The notes beneath the pieces are model-generated. The model had not been told where the DNA came from and did not search any database. It saw only the letters and a program-made list of their open reading frames with translations. Both the position numbers and the translations under genes were made by a program. DNA of 64,000 nucleotides from Phascolarctobacterium succinatutens CAG:287 (lineage in GTDB: Bacteria; Bacillota; Negativicutes; Acidaminococcales; Acidaminococcaceae): contig NZ_FR892771.1 of NCBI RefSeq assembly GCF_000434895.1, positions 13,341 to 77,340 of the forward strand. The letters run 5' to 3'. Numbering within the stretch: the first letter of the stretch is position 1; each line of letters opens with the position of its first letter. Below are positions 35,080-43,308 of this stretch, one piece after another.

Positions 35080-35528
35080 TATAAACCTCCCAGCAGACTG
35101 TCTAAAGCCTTGGCAAATCTGCTGACAATAACAGGCTGCATAACATCAGCTGCCGTATAAAGAAAATGGTCCGCCTTTATGCCGGGGTGACGCACACGCT
35201 TACTGAAGACAAAGCTTTTGTTTATGGCAAAGCGCAGCACCTTTTTACTGCGTGGCAGTATCAAATGCGCCTTAGTGCCTTCATGTTGGAATACAGCTGT
35301 GCTGCTTCCAAGATAAACAGTACCTTGGTTCTCCTTCACTTCGCTCATAATGCTTTTTTCAGTCATACCGCTTCTGGTAACGAAACGATGATGGTCACGT
35401 GCATATTCCCTGACATCTCTGACGGCCATCTTCACCTGTCTGCGTACCATGTCGCGCGTTTGGATCGGTGCGGCCTCGAAAGCACGCACCAGCTTTTCAA
35501 ATTCGCGCGTAATCTCTACGCTTTTCAT
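35079..35528 (-). CDS. Head-tail joining protein, HK97 gp10-like
   Basis: 149 residues. It has a basic helical N-terminus (VEITREFEKLVRAFEAAP...VRRQVKMAVRDVREYA). VYLGSSTAVFQHEGTKAHLI is the hallmark loop of the HK97 gp10-like family. FLYTAADVMQPVI and a C-terminal helix follow. It stops 1 bp into the start of the next gene. Confidence 0.75.
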   Translation of the reverse strand: MKSVEITREFEKLVRAFEAAPIQTRDMVRRQVKMAVRDVREYARDHHRFVTRSGMTEKSIMSEVKENQGTVYLGSSTAVFQHEGTKAHLILPRSKKVLRFAINKSFVFSKRVRHPGIKADHFLYTAADVMQPVIVSRFAKALDSLLGGL

Positions 35529-36352
35529 TATTCTGCAGCAGTCTTATGTACGTAGATAGCACCTTTCTTATTTTCCAGAACGAATGCATCATAGCGCACA
35601 CGACCTTCAACTAACCAGCCGTTGATGCCAGGCGGGTTGTCATGAATCTTATAATCTGCCAGCTTAACAGGAGCGCAGCAGGCGATAGGATTGGTAATGA
35701 TAAATGCGGTTTTCGCCGGCATGTAGGATGCAGGCACCACGATAATAGGAATACCGTCAACCATACCTACCTGACCTTTTACCAACATGTTTTGTGCCAG
35801 ATCAGAAGCCTTGATGAAGGATTCATCCTGTTTCAGCAGCTTGAAGTAAGAAGCAGCCACATAAGCAATACGATTGCCTAAAGGTGCTTTCTCGTCGGTC
35901 AGCTTCTCGGTGCCGTCGAGGAAGGCGCTGTAAGCGTTAGCCTTGGTAACTGCAGCGGTTGCGCTGTTCTTAGCGCCTGCAGCGATTTGTGCAAGACGAT
36001 AAATATCCAGCTCCGGAATGATTACCTCGTCAATCTGGCGCTGTAATGCTGCACCGGCTTCTTTCAGCATACCGGTATCCTGATAGTTGCTCTTGTCGAT
36101 GGTGAAGGTGAAGGAACGGTCCTTAGTCAAAGTCAGCTCCTGTACGGAATCCTCCAGCTCTGCCGGGGTACCATAACGGTTTGCACCGGTAGAAGTGTAG
36201 TCATTCATGCCTGCGGTAGGGATAGAGTAAACCTTTACAGTCTGCACACCGGTAAAATCATAATCGTTGTTGATTGCCGGAGCGGTCAGCGCACCGGTCT
36301 TGAAGCGCTCATCAATTTTTGCGCTATATTTGTCTGCATAGTTAATAGCCAT
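35528..36352 (-). CDS. Major capsid protein
   Basis: 274 residues with an HK97-like architecture. It has an N-terminal arm (MAINYADKYSAKIDERF), the segment TLTKDRSFTFTIDKSNYQDTG, and a long spine helix (EAGAALQRQIDEVIIPELDIYRLAQIA). It also has a P-domain with GMVDGIPIIVVPASYMP. It directly follows the scaffold gene. The family is common in Firmicutes prophages with DUF4055 portals. Confidence 0.85.
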   Translation of the reverse strand: MAINYADKYSAKIDERFKTGALTAPAINNDYDFTGVQTVKVYSIPTAGMNDYTSTGANRYGTPAELEDSVQELTLTKDRSFTFTIDKSNYQDTGMLKEAGAALQRQIDEVIIPELDIYRLAQIAAGAKNSATAAVTKANAYSAFLDGTEKLTDEKAPLGNRIAYVAASYFKLLKQDESFIKASDLAQNMLVKGQVGMVDGIPIIVVPASYMPAKTAFIITNPIACCAPVKLADYKIHDNPPGINGWLVEGRVRYDAFVLENKKGAIYVHKTAAE

Positions 36353-36376
36353 AATAAAAATTCCTCTCTTTCGTCA

Positions 36377-37018
36377 TTAAGAATTAAAGCCACTGAGGAA
36401 CGGATCATCAGTACCGCTGCCACCGCCATTGCTGCCGCCACCGCCTGCACCATTAGCCTTAACTGCCCAGCTGTTCTCCTTCAGCCAGCCGTTAACACCA
36501 TCTTCCAGGCTGATTTCTTTACCATCAGTACCGGTATAGGCAAGGCTTTCATCGTCTTTGACAACGATACTACCTTCCAGCAGCTTAGCCATGTTCTGCG
36601 GGCTCGCAGCGTTGCCCTTGGTCAGCAGCTCAACAGCCTTAGCCATCTTCATGCCGTCAAGACGCTTGGTCTTTTCTGCCTTCGCGGTTTCGGTCATATC
36701 AGCCAGCTGCTTAGTGACCTTGCCAACCTGTGCGGTTAAGTCAGCAATCTGCTTTGCGACCTCATCAGGCTTTTTGCCGCCCTGGGCAAATTGGTCTAAT
36801 GTAGTCTTAAGTCCTTTGGCTTTGTCTACCACATCGTCGCCATCTGCCAAACCAATAGCCTCCAAGATGCTTTTAAGCTTTGTCGCACTCTGCTCTCCTG
36901 CCGTGCGGTGCTTCTTAGCTTCGTTGTTGAGAGTGTTAATTTCGCCCTTGATATCAGCGATGAGGTCAGCACCGTTCTCAACTTTTTCCAGTGCTTCGTA
37001 AACCTGTTTCATTTCCAT
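36377..37018 (-). CDS. Scaffolding protein (GP20-like)
   Basis: 213 residues, predominantly coiled coil (about 20-130), rich in Lys, Ala and Glu, with a Gly/Ser/Asp-rich tail (GAGGGGSNGGGSGTDD). This composition, plus position just upstream of the capsid gene, identifies it as a capsid assembly scaffold. It starts after GGAGG. Confidence 0.8.
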   Translation of the reverse strand: MEMKQVYEALEKVENGADLIADIKGEINTLNNEAKKHRTAGEQSATKLKSILEAIGLADGDDVVDKAKGLKTTLDQFAQGGKKPDEVAKQIADLTAQVGKVTKQLADMTETAKAEKTKRLDGMKMAKAVELLTKGNAASPQNMAKLLEGSIVVKDDESLAYTGTDGKEISLEDGVNGWLKENSWAVKANGAGGGGSNGGGSGTDDPFLSGFNS

Positions 37019-37073
37019 TGTTCTGATACCTCCATAATGGGCCTCCGCCCTATATTGTGCCCTCTCCTGGGCA

Positions 37074-37102
37074 ATAAAAAAGCACGCTGTTACACGTGCT
37101 TG
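37074..37102 (-). terminator. Terminator inside the structural region (1)
   Basis: AAGCACG/CGTGCTT stem followed on the minus strand by TTTTTTA. It lies 5' of the scaffold gene, between it and the MuF toxin-like module. Confidence 0.75.
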
Positions 37103-37125
37103 ATTAACGATGTTAAATTAGTCTA

Positions 37126-37165
37126 ACAAAAAAGCAGCTGTTCGGATTGCCCGAATAACTGCTTA
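37126..37165 (-). terminator. Terminator inside the structural region (2)
   Basis: AAGCAGTTATTCGG and CCGAACAGCTGCTT arms with TTTTTTG following on the minus strand. A second copy of the CCGAATAACTGCTTAAT half lies at 37169-37185. Two tandem terminators isolate the MuF-CT module from the capsid genes. Confidence 0.75.
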
Positions 37166-37225
37166 ATCCCGAATAACTGCTTAATATCGATATTCTTTAT
37201 TAGACGACTGCTCTTTAAAGGTAAA

Positions 37226-37381
37226 TCAATAGCAGGCTGCATCCGCTATCAATTCTTTATACCTTTGCATTTTATCTTTTATATCAGCTGGCGCGTCATC
37301 CGACAACTTACCGCATCCCACAACATACGGCGAAATCTCCTCAAATAATTTTTCTACTTCATCACTAAATTCCAATTTCAT
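37226..37381 (-). CDS. Small acidic protein of 51 residues, immunity candidate
   Basis: MKLEFSDEVEKLFEEISP... ends with ELIADAACY. It starts 5 bp after the toxin-like MuF C-terminal gene, so translation may be coupled, and it is followed by two terminators. Acidic and helical, not a family I recognise. Its position directly behind a polymorphic toxin-like domain makes it a candidate immunity protein. That is inference. Confidence 0.55.
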   Translation of the reverse strand: MKLEFSDEVEKLFEEISPYVVGCGKLSDDAPADIKDKMQRYKELIADAACY

Positions 37382-37386
37382 ACTAG

Positions 37387-38316
37387 TCACCCTAATAATT
37401 TCTTAACCCTATATTCAGTCATTACCTCATCATATCTACCGCCTATGTACATTCTCGATGCATAGTCACTTATCTCAGCAAAATTATACCTCTTTTGCAC
37501 TAATTTGTCTACAAAACTCCTATGTTTTTCTATTATATGTGCCATATATTCGTCCTGTTGGGTTATTTCTCCAAATTTAGCAACATATTTTCTTGCATCC
37601 TGCCAATGTATCATTTCATGTAGCATTGTCATCAAAGGATTTCTTGAAGCAGGGTTTTTCAGCGTAGCAAGATACTTTTCATAGGCCTTTCGATGAAGAG
37701 TCTCAGAATTTATATACAGTTTATTTTCACAGGCCACATAAGAACCTAACGCGTCATTCAAGTCATCATTACTTGCTATTACTATTTTCGGTAACGCTTC
37801 TTTGTTTCGAACACCTAGCAAATCAATGCACTTATTTATCTGTCTGTTGACTTCTGCCAACATCTTAGGTTTCAAGTTGACATTTTCTGAAACATGAATG
37901 TCATAAGTAGCATTTTCAACTTTTCTAGTTTGAAATTCTTTGATAGTTCCTTGTGGCGATTGATATTTATCGGCTTTAGCCTTCTCGCTCAGTTCTACAG
38001 GTTTGTACATTTGCAGCCTGTTCTTTGCTTCCCGCAGCCCAGCATACCCACGCATATACTTGCGCCAGTCTTCACCATCTTCCCACGCCTTCAAGCCCTT
38101 ACGCCCAAGCACCTGCGCCCTGCGTGACTCCGGCAAGCTATTCAGCCATTTGTCGCCAGCTTCCCGCACCTGATCGCGTTGCTGCTGCATATCAACTTCG
38201 CCTTCAATGACTTCCACGTACCGGCATAAGCAATGTGGGTGTACCGGCAAAGGCGGCAGCTTATCCTTGGGATATATACCTGCACCTAAGCCATACATAT
38301 CAGCTTTGGCGTACAT
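37387..38316 (-). CDS. Orphan MuF C-terminal module with zinc-peptidase-like (HExxH) toxin-type domain
   Basis: 309 residues. The first about 85 repeat the end of the neighbouring MuF head protein (YGLGAGIYPKDKLPPLPVHPHCLCRYVEV, with LGRKGLKAWEDGEDW). The remainder (about 125-309) is a separate domain with LHEMIHWQDA at 232-241, a HExxH metal motif. MuF proteins of temperate phages are known carriers of polymorphic toxin tips. No ribosome site precedes the first Met, and its frame is -1 to the upstream gene, so it may be silent unless joined by recombination or frameshifting. Confidence 0.6.
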   Translation of the reverse strand: MYAKADMYGLGAGIYPKDKLPPLPVHPHCLCRYVEVIEGEVDMQQQRDQVREAGDKWLNSLPESRRAQVLGRKGLKAWEDGEDWRKYMRGYAGLREAKNRLQMYKPVELSEKAKADKYQSPQGTIKEFQTRKVENATYDIHVSENVNLKPKMLAEVNRQINKCIDLLGVRNKEALPKIVIASNDDLNDALGSYVACENKLYINSETLHRKAYEKYLATLKNPASRNPLMTMLHEMIHWQDARKYVAKFGEITQQDEYMAHIIEKHRSFVDKLVQKRYNFAEISDYASRMYIGGRYDEVMTEYRVKKLLG

Positions 38317-38582
38317 GTCGCACGCCAGTCTTCACCGTCTTCCCACGCCTTTAAGCCTTTACGCCCCAGCACCTGCGCCCTGCGTGACTCTGGCAAGCTA
38401 TTCAGCCATTTGTCGCCAGCTCCCCGCACCTGGTCGCGTTGCTGCTGCATATCAACTTCACCTTCAATGACTTCCACATACCGGCATAAGCAATGCGGGT
38501 GTACCGGTAAAGGCGGCAGCTTATCCTTGGGATATATGCCTGCACCTAAGCCATACATATCAGCTTTGGCGTACATGTCGCA
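38063..38582. repeat. Tandem 260-bp duplication within the MuF gene
   Basis: Units 38063-38322 and 38323-38582 align end to end with about 12 substitutions and no gaps. Most changes are transitions, many at codon third positions. As 260 is not a multiple of three, the duplication shifts the frame and splits the MuF gene from its C-terminal domain. Confidence 0.92.
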
Positions 38583-39422
38583 GATGTCGAAAACAGGGTG
38601 ACGGCTGCTTAATTTGAATTTCACAGCCACAATATCAGCGTCTGTTTTCATCTTAGCTATAAAGCCATCAGCCCATGCCCTCGCCATCTCAGTTCGGGTG
38701 ATACGTTCGGCTACATAGCGGGATTTTTCATTGACAGCAACTTCCACGGCCTTTTCAATAGCCTTTTCATTGCCTTTCTGCACTGCTTCCAGCAATTTAT
38801 TATAGGCTGCCTGCAGCGCCTTGTTAGGTGCGCCATTTTTAGCCAGACGATTGATGTTGTCAATGGCCTGCCTTTGTTCAGCCAATGCCTGCAGGTCGTT
38901 GCCTGTAGCCTCCCTTACCTTCTGCAGATACTTTGGCAGGTCCTGCCTGCTGATAATATCCTTGCCACCGTTATATACGTTCCGACCATCTTCGCCATAA
39001 CCGTCATACAACGCCCTTGCAGCCTCAGTCCAGGTCTTGTTCCGGCGCATCTGTTCCTGCAGGGTGCTTACAATAGCACCGCGCATCTTCACGCCTACGC
39101 CATGCAGCTTTTCAGACAGCGTCATGCCGCTTTCATCCCACTTATCGGCCAGCTCTTCACCCATGCTTTCTACTTGCGCTTTAGTCAGCATAGTCGGAAC
39201 AATACCATAAGCATAAGCTGCAGCCTCTACAAGCGCAGGCTTCAGTTCTGGTAGCGTAAACAGCTTACCATAGTGGCGCTGCACATTATCCAGTGCCTCT
39301 TCAAACTTCATGCCACTAGCAATCAGCCTTTGTAAGTAAGCTACTGCTTTTTTAGCATCCTTACGCCAGCTTTTATTCAGTTTCTTAATCAGCTGCGCCA
39401 GCCTGTCCGTCGTCGTCATCAT
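38286..39422 (-). CDS. Phage head morphogenesis protein, MuF domain
   Basis: Minor head protein that sits near the portal and may be ejected. The start near 39422 (MMTTTDRLAQLIKKLNK) lies inside the portal gene's end. The helical N-terminus is followed by the MuF core (about 220-330: ERITRTEMARAWADGF, KFKLSSRHPVFDICD, GIYPKDKLPPLPVHPHCLCRYVEV). The last 10 residues (after GEDWR) are out-of-frame sequence from the duplication junction, so the protein has lost its original C-terminal domain. Confidence 0.82.
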   Translation of the reverse strand: MMTTTDRLAQLIKKLNKSWRKDAKKAVAYLQRLIASGMKFEEALDNVQRHYGKLFTLPELKPALVEAAAYAYGIVPTMLTKAQVESMGEELADKWDESGMTLSEKLHGVGVKMRGAIVSTLQEQMRRNKTWTEAARALYDGYGEDGRNVYNGGKDIISRQDLPKYLQKVREATGNDLQALAEQRQAIDNINRLAKNGAPNKALQAAYNKLLEAVQKGNEKAIEKAVEVAVNEKSRYVAERITRTEMARAWADGFIAKMKTDADIVAVKFKLSSRHPVFDICDMYAKADMYGLGAGIYPKDKLPPLPVHPHCLCRYVEVIEGEVDMQQQRDQVRGAGDKWLNSLPESRRAQVLGRKGLKAWEDGEDWRATCTPKLICMA

Positions 39423-40761
39423 CGCCACCGCCATTATCACCAAAAGCATGGCTATAATCCAGCTTTTCCTGCTCCAAGTGCTCTTCGTAGGTCTTCACCA
39501 GCGCGTCAAAGTCATCAACCTTAAGCTCCGGCAGATAGCTGGTAAGAACGCGCTTGAATACTTCCATGTTAAATTCATCGCCAAAGTTCAAGCCTTTAGC
39601 AATTTCAGCATTAGCAAGCTCCTGCTCAACCTCACTGATTTTGAAGTCATTCGGGTAGTTCACACTGTATTCCAGCGGCACGCCGGTCCAGATACTGAAC
39701 AGCCTTGCCAGATTCTCTTCCGCTGCTTCCACGAGGTCTGCAAAATCGGATAGAATCTGATTGGTTGCCTCATAATCCCACGCTTTCGCCTGCCCGCTCT
39801 GCTGCTTGCTGGAGCCTGTTACGTTGACAACAACGGCCATGCGGTAAATCTCCTGCTGCAGTGTAGCAATCTGCGCTGCCAGCACCGTTGCAGGACCATC
39901 AGGCGGAGCGATAAACGCAGGCGCGTGGCTGCTCTCCGGAGGATATCCCAAGGCATTATTGGTGCCGATGTTGATACTGTCTGGGTCACTCGAAGGGTAA
40001 CACAGAACGCTGAAGGTCTGATTGACTAAGATGTCAGCCAACCAGCTGCACATATTGTAGATAGCAAGATTTGTTTTTGCTATGCTAAGGAATTCACTAG
40101 GCGGGAAAGGATTGTGACTATTCCTCACTTTGCTAACCAAAGGAACAACCGGCACGCGCCCAAGATTCCAGGTTCCGCTGTGCTTGCCTTTGCTGTCGAT
40201 AAGCTCCCAGCCTTCTGCCGTCAGTGTTCGTGTCGCCATCGTCTGTTCCTGGTATGCATCAGGCTCCATAAAAACAAACTTTGTGATACGTCCCAGCTTA
40301 TCCTGACAGATTTCCTTTACGGCATTAAGATTCACTACAAAAGCATAAGGCAGGTTATTGCGGTCCGCTTCCAGGTCTGCCACGCGCATATCCTCAGCAT
40401 CGCCCTGCGCCTTATCCATAACGATATAAGCGACGCCTTGCAGCTTCGCACTGCAGGCAGCCTGCTTCATAAGGTTCTGGATGCTGGTGCCCAAGAAGTC
40501 AACGTCCTTGCTGAAGGTTTCCCACAGCTCCGAGCCTGCGCCGCTCCAGTCACGCACAGCCAGTGTTTTGAAGATTGGCGCTACATGAGCATTAACGCAG
40601 GGTGCCAGATAGTTAAGGTAGTACGCCAGCTCGCGCCTCATGCCGTACTTTCCTGCATCCTCACGCGGGTGCTGGGTTAAATAGCTGCCGTCAAGAAAGC
40701 CTCCGCAGCCTTCATAGCCATCTTCCAGCATTTTGTATAATCCATGTTTATCATTACGCAT
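39385..40761 (-). CDS. Portal protein (DUF4055 family)
   Basis: Twelve-part ring through which DNA enters the head. The start at 40761 (MRNDKHGLYK) has GAGGTG upstream, giving 458 residues. The protein has WLADILVNQTFSVLCYPSSDP and a GSSKQQSGQAKAWDYEATNQIL wing and crown region. It ends with a highly acidic tail (DNGGGDDDDDGQAGAAD). It lies between terL and the MuF gene. Confidence 0.83.
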   Translation of the reverse strand: MRNDKHGLYKMLEDGYEGCGGFLDGSYLTQHPREDAGKYGMRRELAYYLNYLAPCVNAHVAPIFKTLAVRDWSGAGSELWETFSKDVDFLGTSIQNLMKQAACSAKLQGVAYIVMDKAQGDAEDMRVADLEADRNNLPYAFVVNLNAVKEICQDKLGRITKFVFMEPDAYQEQTMATRTLTAEGWELIDSKGKHSGTWNLGRVPVVPLVSKVRNSHNPFPPSEFLSIAKTNLAIYNMCSWLADILVNQTFSVLCYPSSDPDSINIGTNNALGYPPESSHAPAFIAPPDGPATVLAAQIATLQQEIYRMAVVVNVTGSSKQQSGQAKAWDYEATNQILSDFADLVEAAEENLARLFSIWTGVPLEYSVNYPNDFKISEVEQELANAEIAKGLNFGDEFNMEVFKRVLTSYLPELKVDDFDALVKTYEEHLEQEKLDYSHAFGDNGGGDDDDDGQAGAAD

Positions 40762-40774
40762 TTTTTCACCTCTC

Positions 40775-42157
40775 TTAATAGTTGACGCGCATCGGTTTAG
40801 GCCTTGCCACCTCCACGATGTCCTCACACACGCCGGTCAAAGCATCCGGAGCATCATCGTGTGTGTTCTTGCCTTCCTTCTGGTACTTGCTCAGTGCTGC
40901 ATAAAACTCCGGCCAGCGGTTCTTCCAATCGCTTGGGAAATAAATATGCTCCATACACCACGTAGCATTAGACAAGATTCTTGCAGCCTTGTTCTTGTGC
41001 TGCGTAAAGGTTTCAATGGTTGTATGGTTGCTATGCAGCAGCTTCTTCACGTTCCTGGCAAAACCACGCCCGCCATTGTTGCTTTCGAAGCGTGCCACAT
41101 TCGTGCTGTTGCGTTCCAGTGCCCTCGCCGTTGCCGGTTCAGTAACCTCCATAGGCTCCTTCGTGTATAAAACGTCAAGCACATACGCTTCATCCGCAAA
41201 GGTGCGCCCATAAATGATGCAGCAAAGGTAATCGGCACCTGTATCAGCCGTATCCGTATAAGCACGAATCTGCTTGAAGGCAGGCAGCGCGCCATCATAG
41301 GTCTTGAAGCTACTGTACAGCCTGCCCTTGATGTCTATCGGCTCCTGCTGGTAGTTGGCACTCCATATATCAAGCCCCATAAGCTGCTTCTTCTCCATGC
41401 AGCTTTCAGCATCCAGCACGCCATCACACAGCATGCTGCCGTCATCCTGCACTGCCTTCATGTTGATATGCACGATTTTTTCTGCCGGATAATATTCCAG
41501 CACCTTGCCTGCCAAATCATCACTAGCCCAACGCGTCATAATGACGATGATTTTATAATCGCCCTCGCCACGTGACAGCATGGTATTGGTGAACCAGTCC
41601 CAGTGCTTTTCTTTGACATTTTCGTTATAGGCTTCTTCCGCATTCTTGATTAAATCGTCTATGATCATCAGCCTGCAGCCAAAGCCTGTCGCTGTACCGG
41701 TTGGCGATGTAGCAAGGTAACTTGTCTGCTGTCCTTCGAGGCTCCACAGGTTCATAGCGCCGTCGCCACGCTTAATTTTGGTGGCGGGGAACACATCACT
41801 ATAGACCGGCTTATAAATATCCGCCTTAGCCTCGCTGATGCTGTCACGCACGTTCTTACTGAAGCGCGTCGACAGTGTTTCGTTATAAGAGCCAATCATA
41901 ACCTGCAAGGTGTTATCCCTGCCCAGCGCCCATTCCACGAAATTGCTGGCCGTGTAGCTTTTGCCATGACGCGGAGGCATGTTCAGTACAAGTATCTTCT
42001 TATCTGAGGTCAAGAACCATTGCAAGGCATCGCACAGCTCCTGCAGGTACTTGCGGTCGCTCCGGTAGAAGTCCGGGTTCTTCAGCTGGGCGTAAAAAAA
42101 GAACCTGCGTCTTGCAAGTTCTATCTTTGCTCCCAATGTTATCAGCTGCTTATCCAT
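40775..42157 (-). CDS. terL: Terminase large subunit
   Basis: DNA-packaging motor and nuclease. 460 residues. Walker A is MPPRHGKS at about 58-65, Walker B LMIIDD near 165, and the coupling motif VIMTRW near 205. The C-terminal RNase H-like nuclease has YTDTADTGADYLC and the closing acidic HDDAPDALTG. It overlaps the small subunit by 8 bp. Confidence 0.95.
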   Translation of the reverse strand: MDKQLITLGAKIELARRRFFFYAQLKNPDFYRSDRKYLQELCDALQWFLTSDKKILVLNMPPRHGKSYTASNFVEWALGRDNTLQVMIGSYNETLSTRFSKNVRDSISEAKADIYKPVYSDVFPATKIKRGDGAMNLWSLEGQQTSYLATSPTGTATGFGCRLMIIDDLIKNAEEAYNENVKEKHWDWFTNTMLSRGEGDYKIIVIMTRWASDDLAGKVLEYYPAEKIVHINMKAVQDDGSMLCDGVLDAESCMEKKQLMGLDIWSANYQQEPIDIKGRLYSSFKTYDGALPAFKQIRAYTDTADTGADYLCCIIYGRTFADEAYVLDVLYTKEPMEVTEPATARALERNSTNVARFESNNGGRGFARNVKKLLHSNHTTIETFTQHKNKAARILSNATWCMEHIYFPSDWKNRWPEFYAALSKYQKEGKNTHDDAPDALTGVCEDIVEVARPKPMRVNY

Positions 42158-42506
42158 CCATACCAGCCAGCTTTTTCAGTTCTGCATCCGTCAGCCCTGC
42201 GAACGGATTGGCAAGCTCACCGGAGATTTCCACATTTTCTTTAGGCTTTAGGCCTACGGTATCGCGATAAATTTCAAAAGCCTTGATGTTGCCACGCTTA
42301 GCCTTCAGCTTCAGCGCGTCCAGCATCTCCTTGCGCTCATCGTCGGTCGTGAAGTCAGCGTCCAGCTCGCGGAACGACTTCAAGCGGCGGCGTGCTTCAC
42401 CGGATGCCTGCCCCATTTTTTCAGCTAGCTCTTTTCGCTCTTTCGGAGTTCTATCGGAGTTCGATATTAAATTAGCCCGACTTTTTGGGTTCATCCCTCT
42501 TGGCAT
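42150..42506 (-). CDS. terS: Terminase small subunit
   Basis: Recognises packaging DNA. The start at 42506 (MPRGMNPKSRANL) is chosen because AGGTGG lies 10 bases upstream. GTG and ATG alternatives exist nearby. 118 residues rich in charged helices (TPKERKELAEKMGQASGEARRRLKSFREL, then KLKAKRGNIKAFEIYRDTVGLKP). Position directly before terL supports the call. Confidence 0.75.
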   Translation of the reverse strand: MPRGMNPKSRANLISNSDRTPKERKELAEKMGQASGEARRRLKSFRELDADFTTDDERKEMLDALKLKAKRGNIKAFEIYRDTVGLKPKENVEISGELANPFAGLTDAELKKLAGMDG

Positions 42507-42894
42507 CCATCTCACACCACCTTAATCCCACATCATCAATAATATCCCAAAATTCTTCCACATCATGCGGCACAATATAGAAGCCTGTTTCGTCTTTCTC
42601 AAAATCAATCCCCACATGATGCAGCTCATGCCTCAGCAATGTTTCCAGCTGCTTTTCGCTAAAGCCAACTACATTCGGTTCATAAACCACAATAAAAAAA
42701 TCATAGGGGCAGCACCAGCTGTAGCGGTCGCTCACTAAGTTGCAGTCAGCAAATATCGTCCGCTTATTGCGCTTCTTTTCTTCCAGGCTGGATAAGTAGG
42801 CTATTTTCACCTTAGCAGCCTTTATATCAGCGAATTCCGGCAAAGTGCGTATCAGCTTATTAGCTATTAACCTATACTTTTTACTGTGCTCCAT
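42472..42894 (-). CDS. Putative phage metallopeptidase
   Basis: 140 residues with an HELHHVG zinc motif at about residue 90 and a conserved WCCPYDFFIVVYEPN segment. This is the pattern of the phage-metallopeptidase family often encoded beside terminase genes. Role unknown. It overlaps terS by 35 bp. Confidence 0.75.
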   Translation of the reverse strand: MEHSKKYRLIANKLIRTLPEFADIKAAKVKIAYLSSLEEKKRNKRTIFADCNLVSDRYSWCCPYDFFIVVYEPNVVGFSEKQLETLLRHELHHVGIDFEKDETGFYIVPHDVEEFWDIIDDVGLRWCEMDAKRDEPKKSG

Positions 42895-42922
42895 GATAAA
42901 CCTCTAATTTCTTCTACCCTTG

Positions 42923-43015
42923 CCGGACGCGCCGCATTGCAGTGCGGTGTCCTTGCGTCCGGAAAGAAGGTGTTCTATTCCGGCGTGGTAAAAATTTACA
43001 AAAACCCACGCCCGG
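42923..43015. other. Two strong hairpins upstream of the terminase genes, candidate pac/cos region
   Basis: CCGGACGC (42923-42930) and GCGTCCGG (42955-42962) enclose a perfect CCGCA-ttgcag-TGCGG palindrome. CCGGCGTGG (42980-42988) pairs with CCCACGCCCGG (43005-43014). They lie in non-coding DNA between the tRNA and the metallopeptidase/terminase genes, where packaging sites are usual. Confidence 0.45.
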
Positions 43016-43027
43016 CAAAGGCAGAAA

Positions 43028-43058
43028 ATATATAAGGGCAGTCACCGCAGCTTCTGCC
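43028..43058 (-). terminator. Terminator after phage tRNA-Tyr
   Basis: GGGCAG/CTGCCC stem, followed on the minus strand by TTATATATTTT, 39 bp downstream of the tRNA gene. Confidence 0.7.
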
Positions 43059-43096
43059 CCTCACTACTTCGCCCGCAGGCTTTTCGTTATTCTTAT

Positions 43097-43183
43097 TGGT
43101 GCGTAGGGCTGGAATTGCACCAGCGTTGTATCTTACGTCACGGATTTACAGTCCGCTGCCTTCGCTACTCGGCTCACCTACGC
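43097..43183 (-). tRNA. tRNA-Tyr (GTA), phage-encoded, with CCA
   Basis: 87 nt. Acceptor GCGTAGG pairs with CCTACGC, discriminator A and encoded CCA. The anticodon loop CTGTAAA sits in a 5-bp stem. It has a class II type variable region of about 15 nt, and a T-arm GCTGG/CCAGC. The T-loop is TGCAATT rather than the usual TTCxAxT. The tRNA may support late translation of Tyr codons. Confidence 0.85.
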
Positions 43184-43191
43184 ATATAAAA

Positions 43192-43296
43192 GCAGGGGGT
43201 AAAGGGATTCTTGACGCCAGCTATGCTGCGCTGCGAATATTTGCAATGTCCTATTCGCAACTTGCATCTACTCCCATTCGGGAACCTTGCCCCTGC
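43192..43296 (-). ncRNA. Cloverleaf-like structured element upstream of tRNA-Tyr
   Basis: A 105-nt stretch closed by GCAGGGG/CCCCTGC, enclosing three hairpins: TTCCC-gaat-GGGA, TGCGAATA/TATTCGCA with a 12-nt loop, and GCGCAGC/GCTGGCG. It resembles a four-way junction but has no tRNA T-loop. It could be a degenerate tRNA, a processing signal or another phage RNA. It lies 8 bp from the tRNA gene in the same orientation. Confidence 0.4.
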
Positions 43297-43308
43297 ACCC
43301 GGGTATCT

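Noticed and set aside
38286..38582. Programmed frameshift joining MuF and its orphan C-terminus
   Set aside because: A -1 shift would connect the frames, but no slippery heptamer lies in the overlap, and the frame break is explained by the 260-bp duplication.
43192..43296. Second tRNA gene
   Set aside because: Outer stem and three hairpins are present, but there is no T-loop motif, no credible anticodon loop and no CCA, so I list it only as a structured element.
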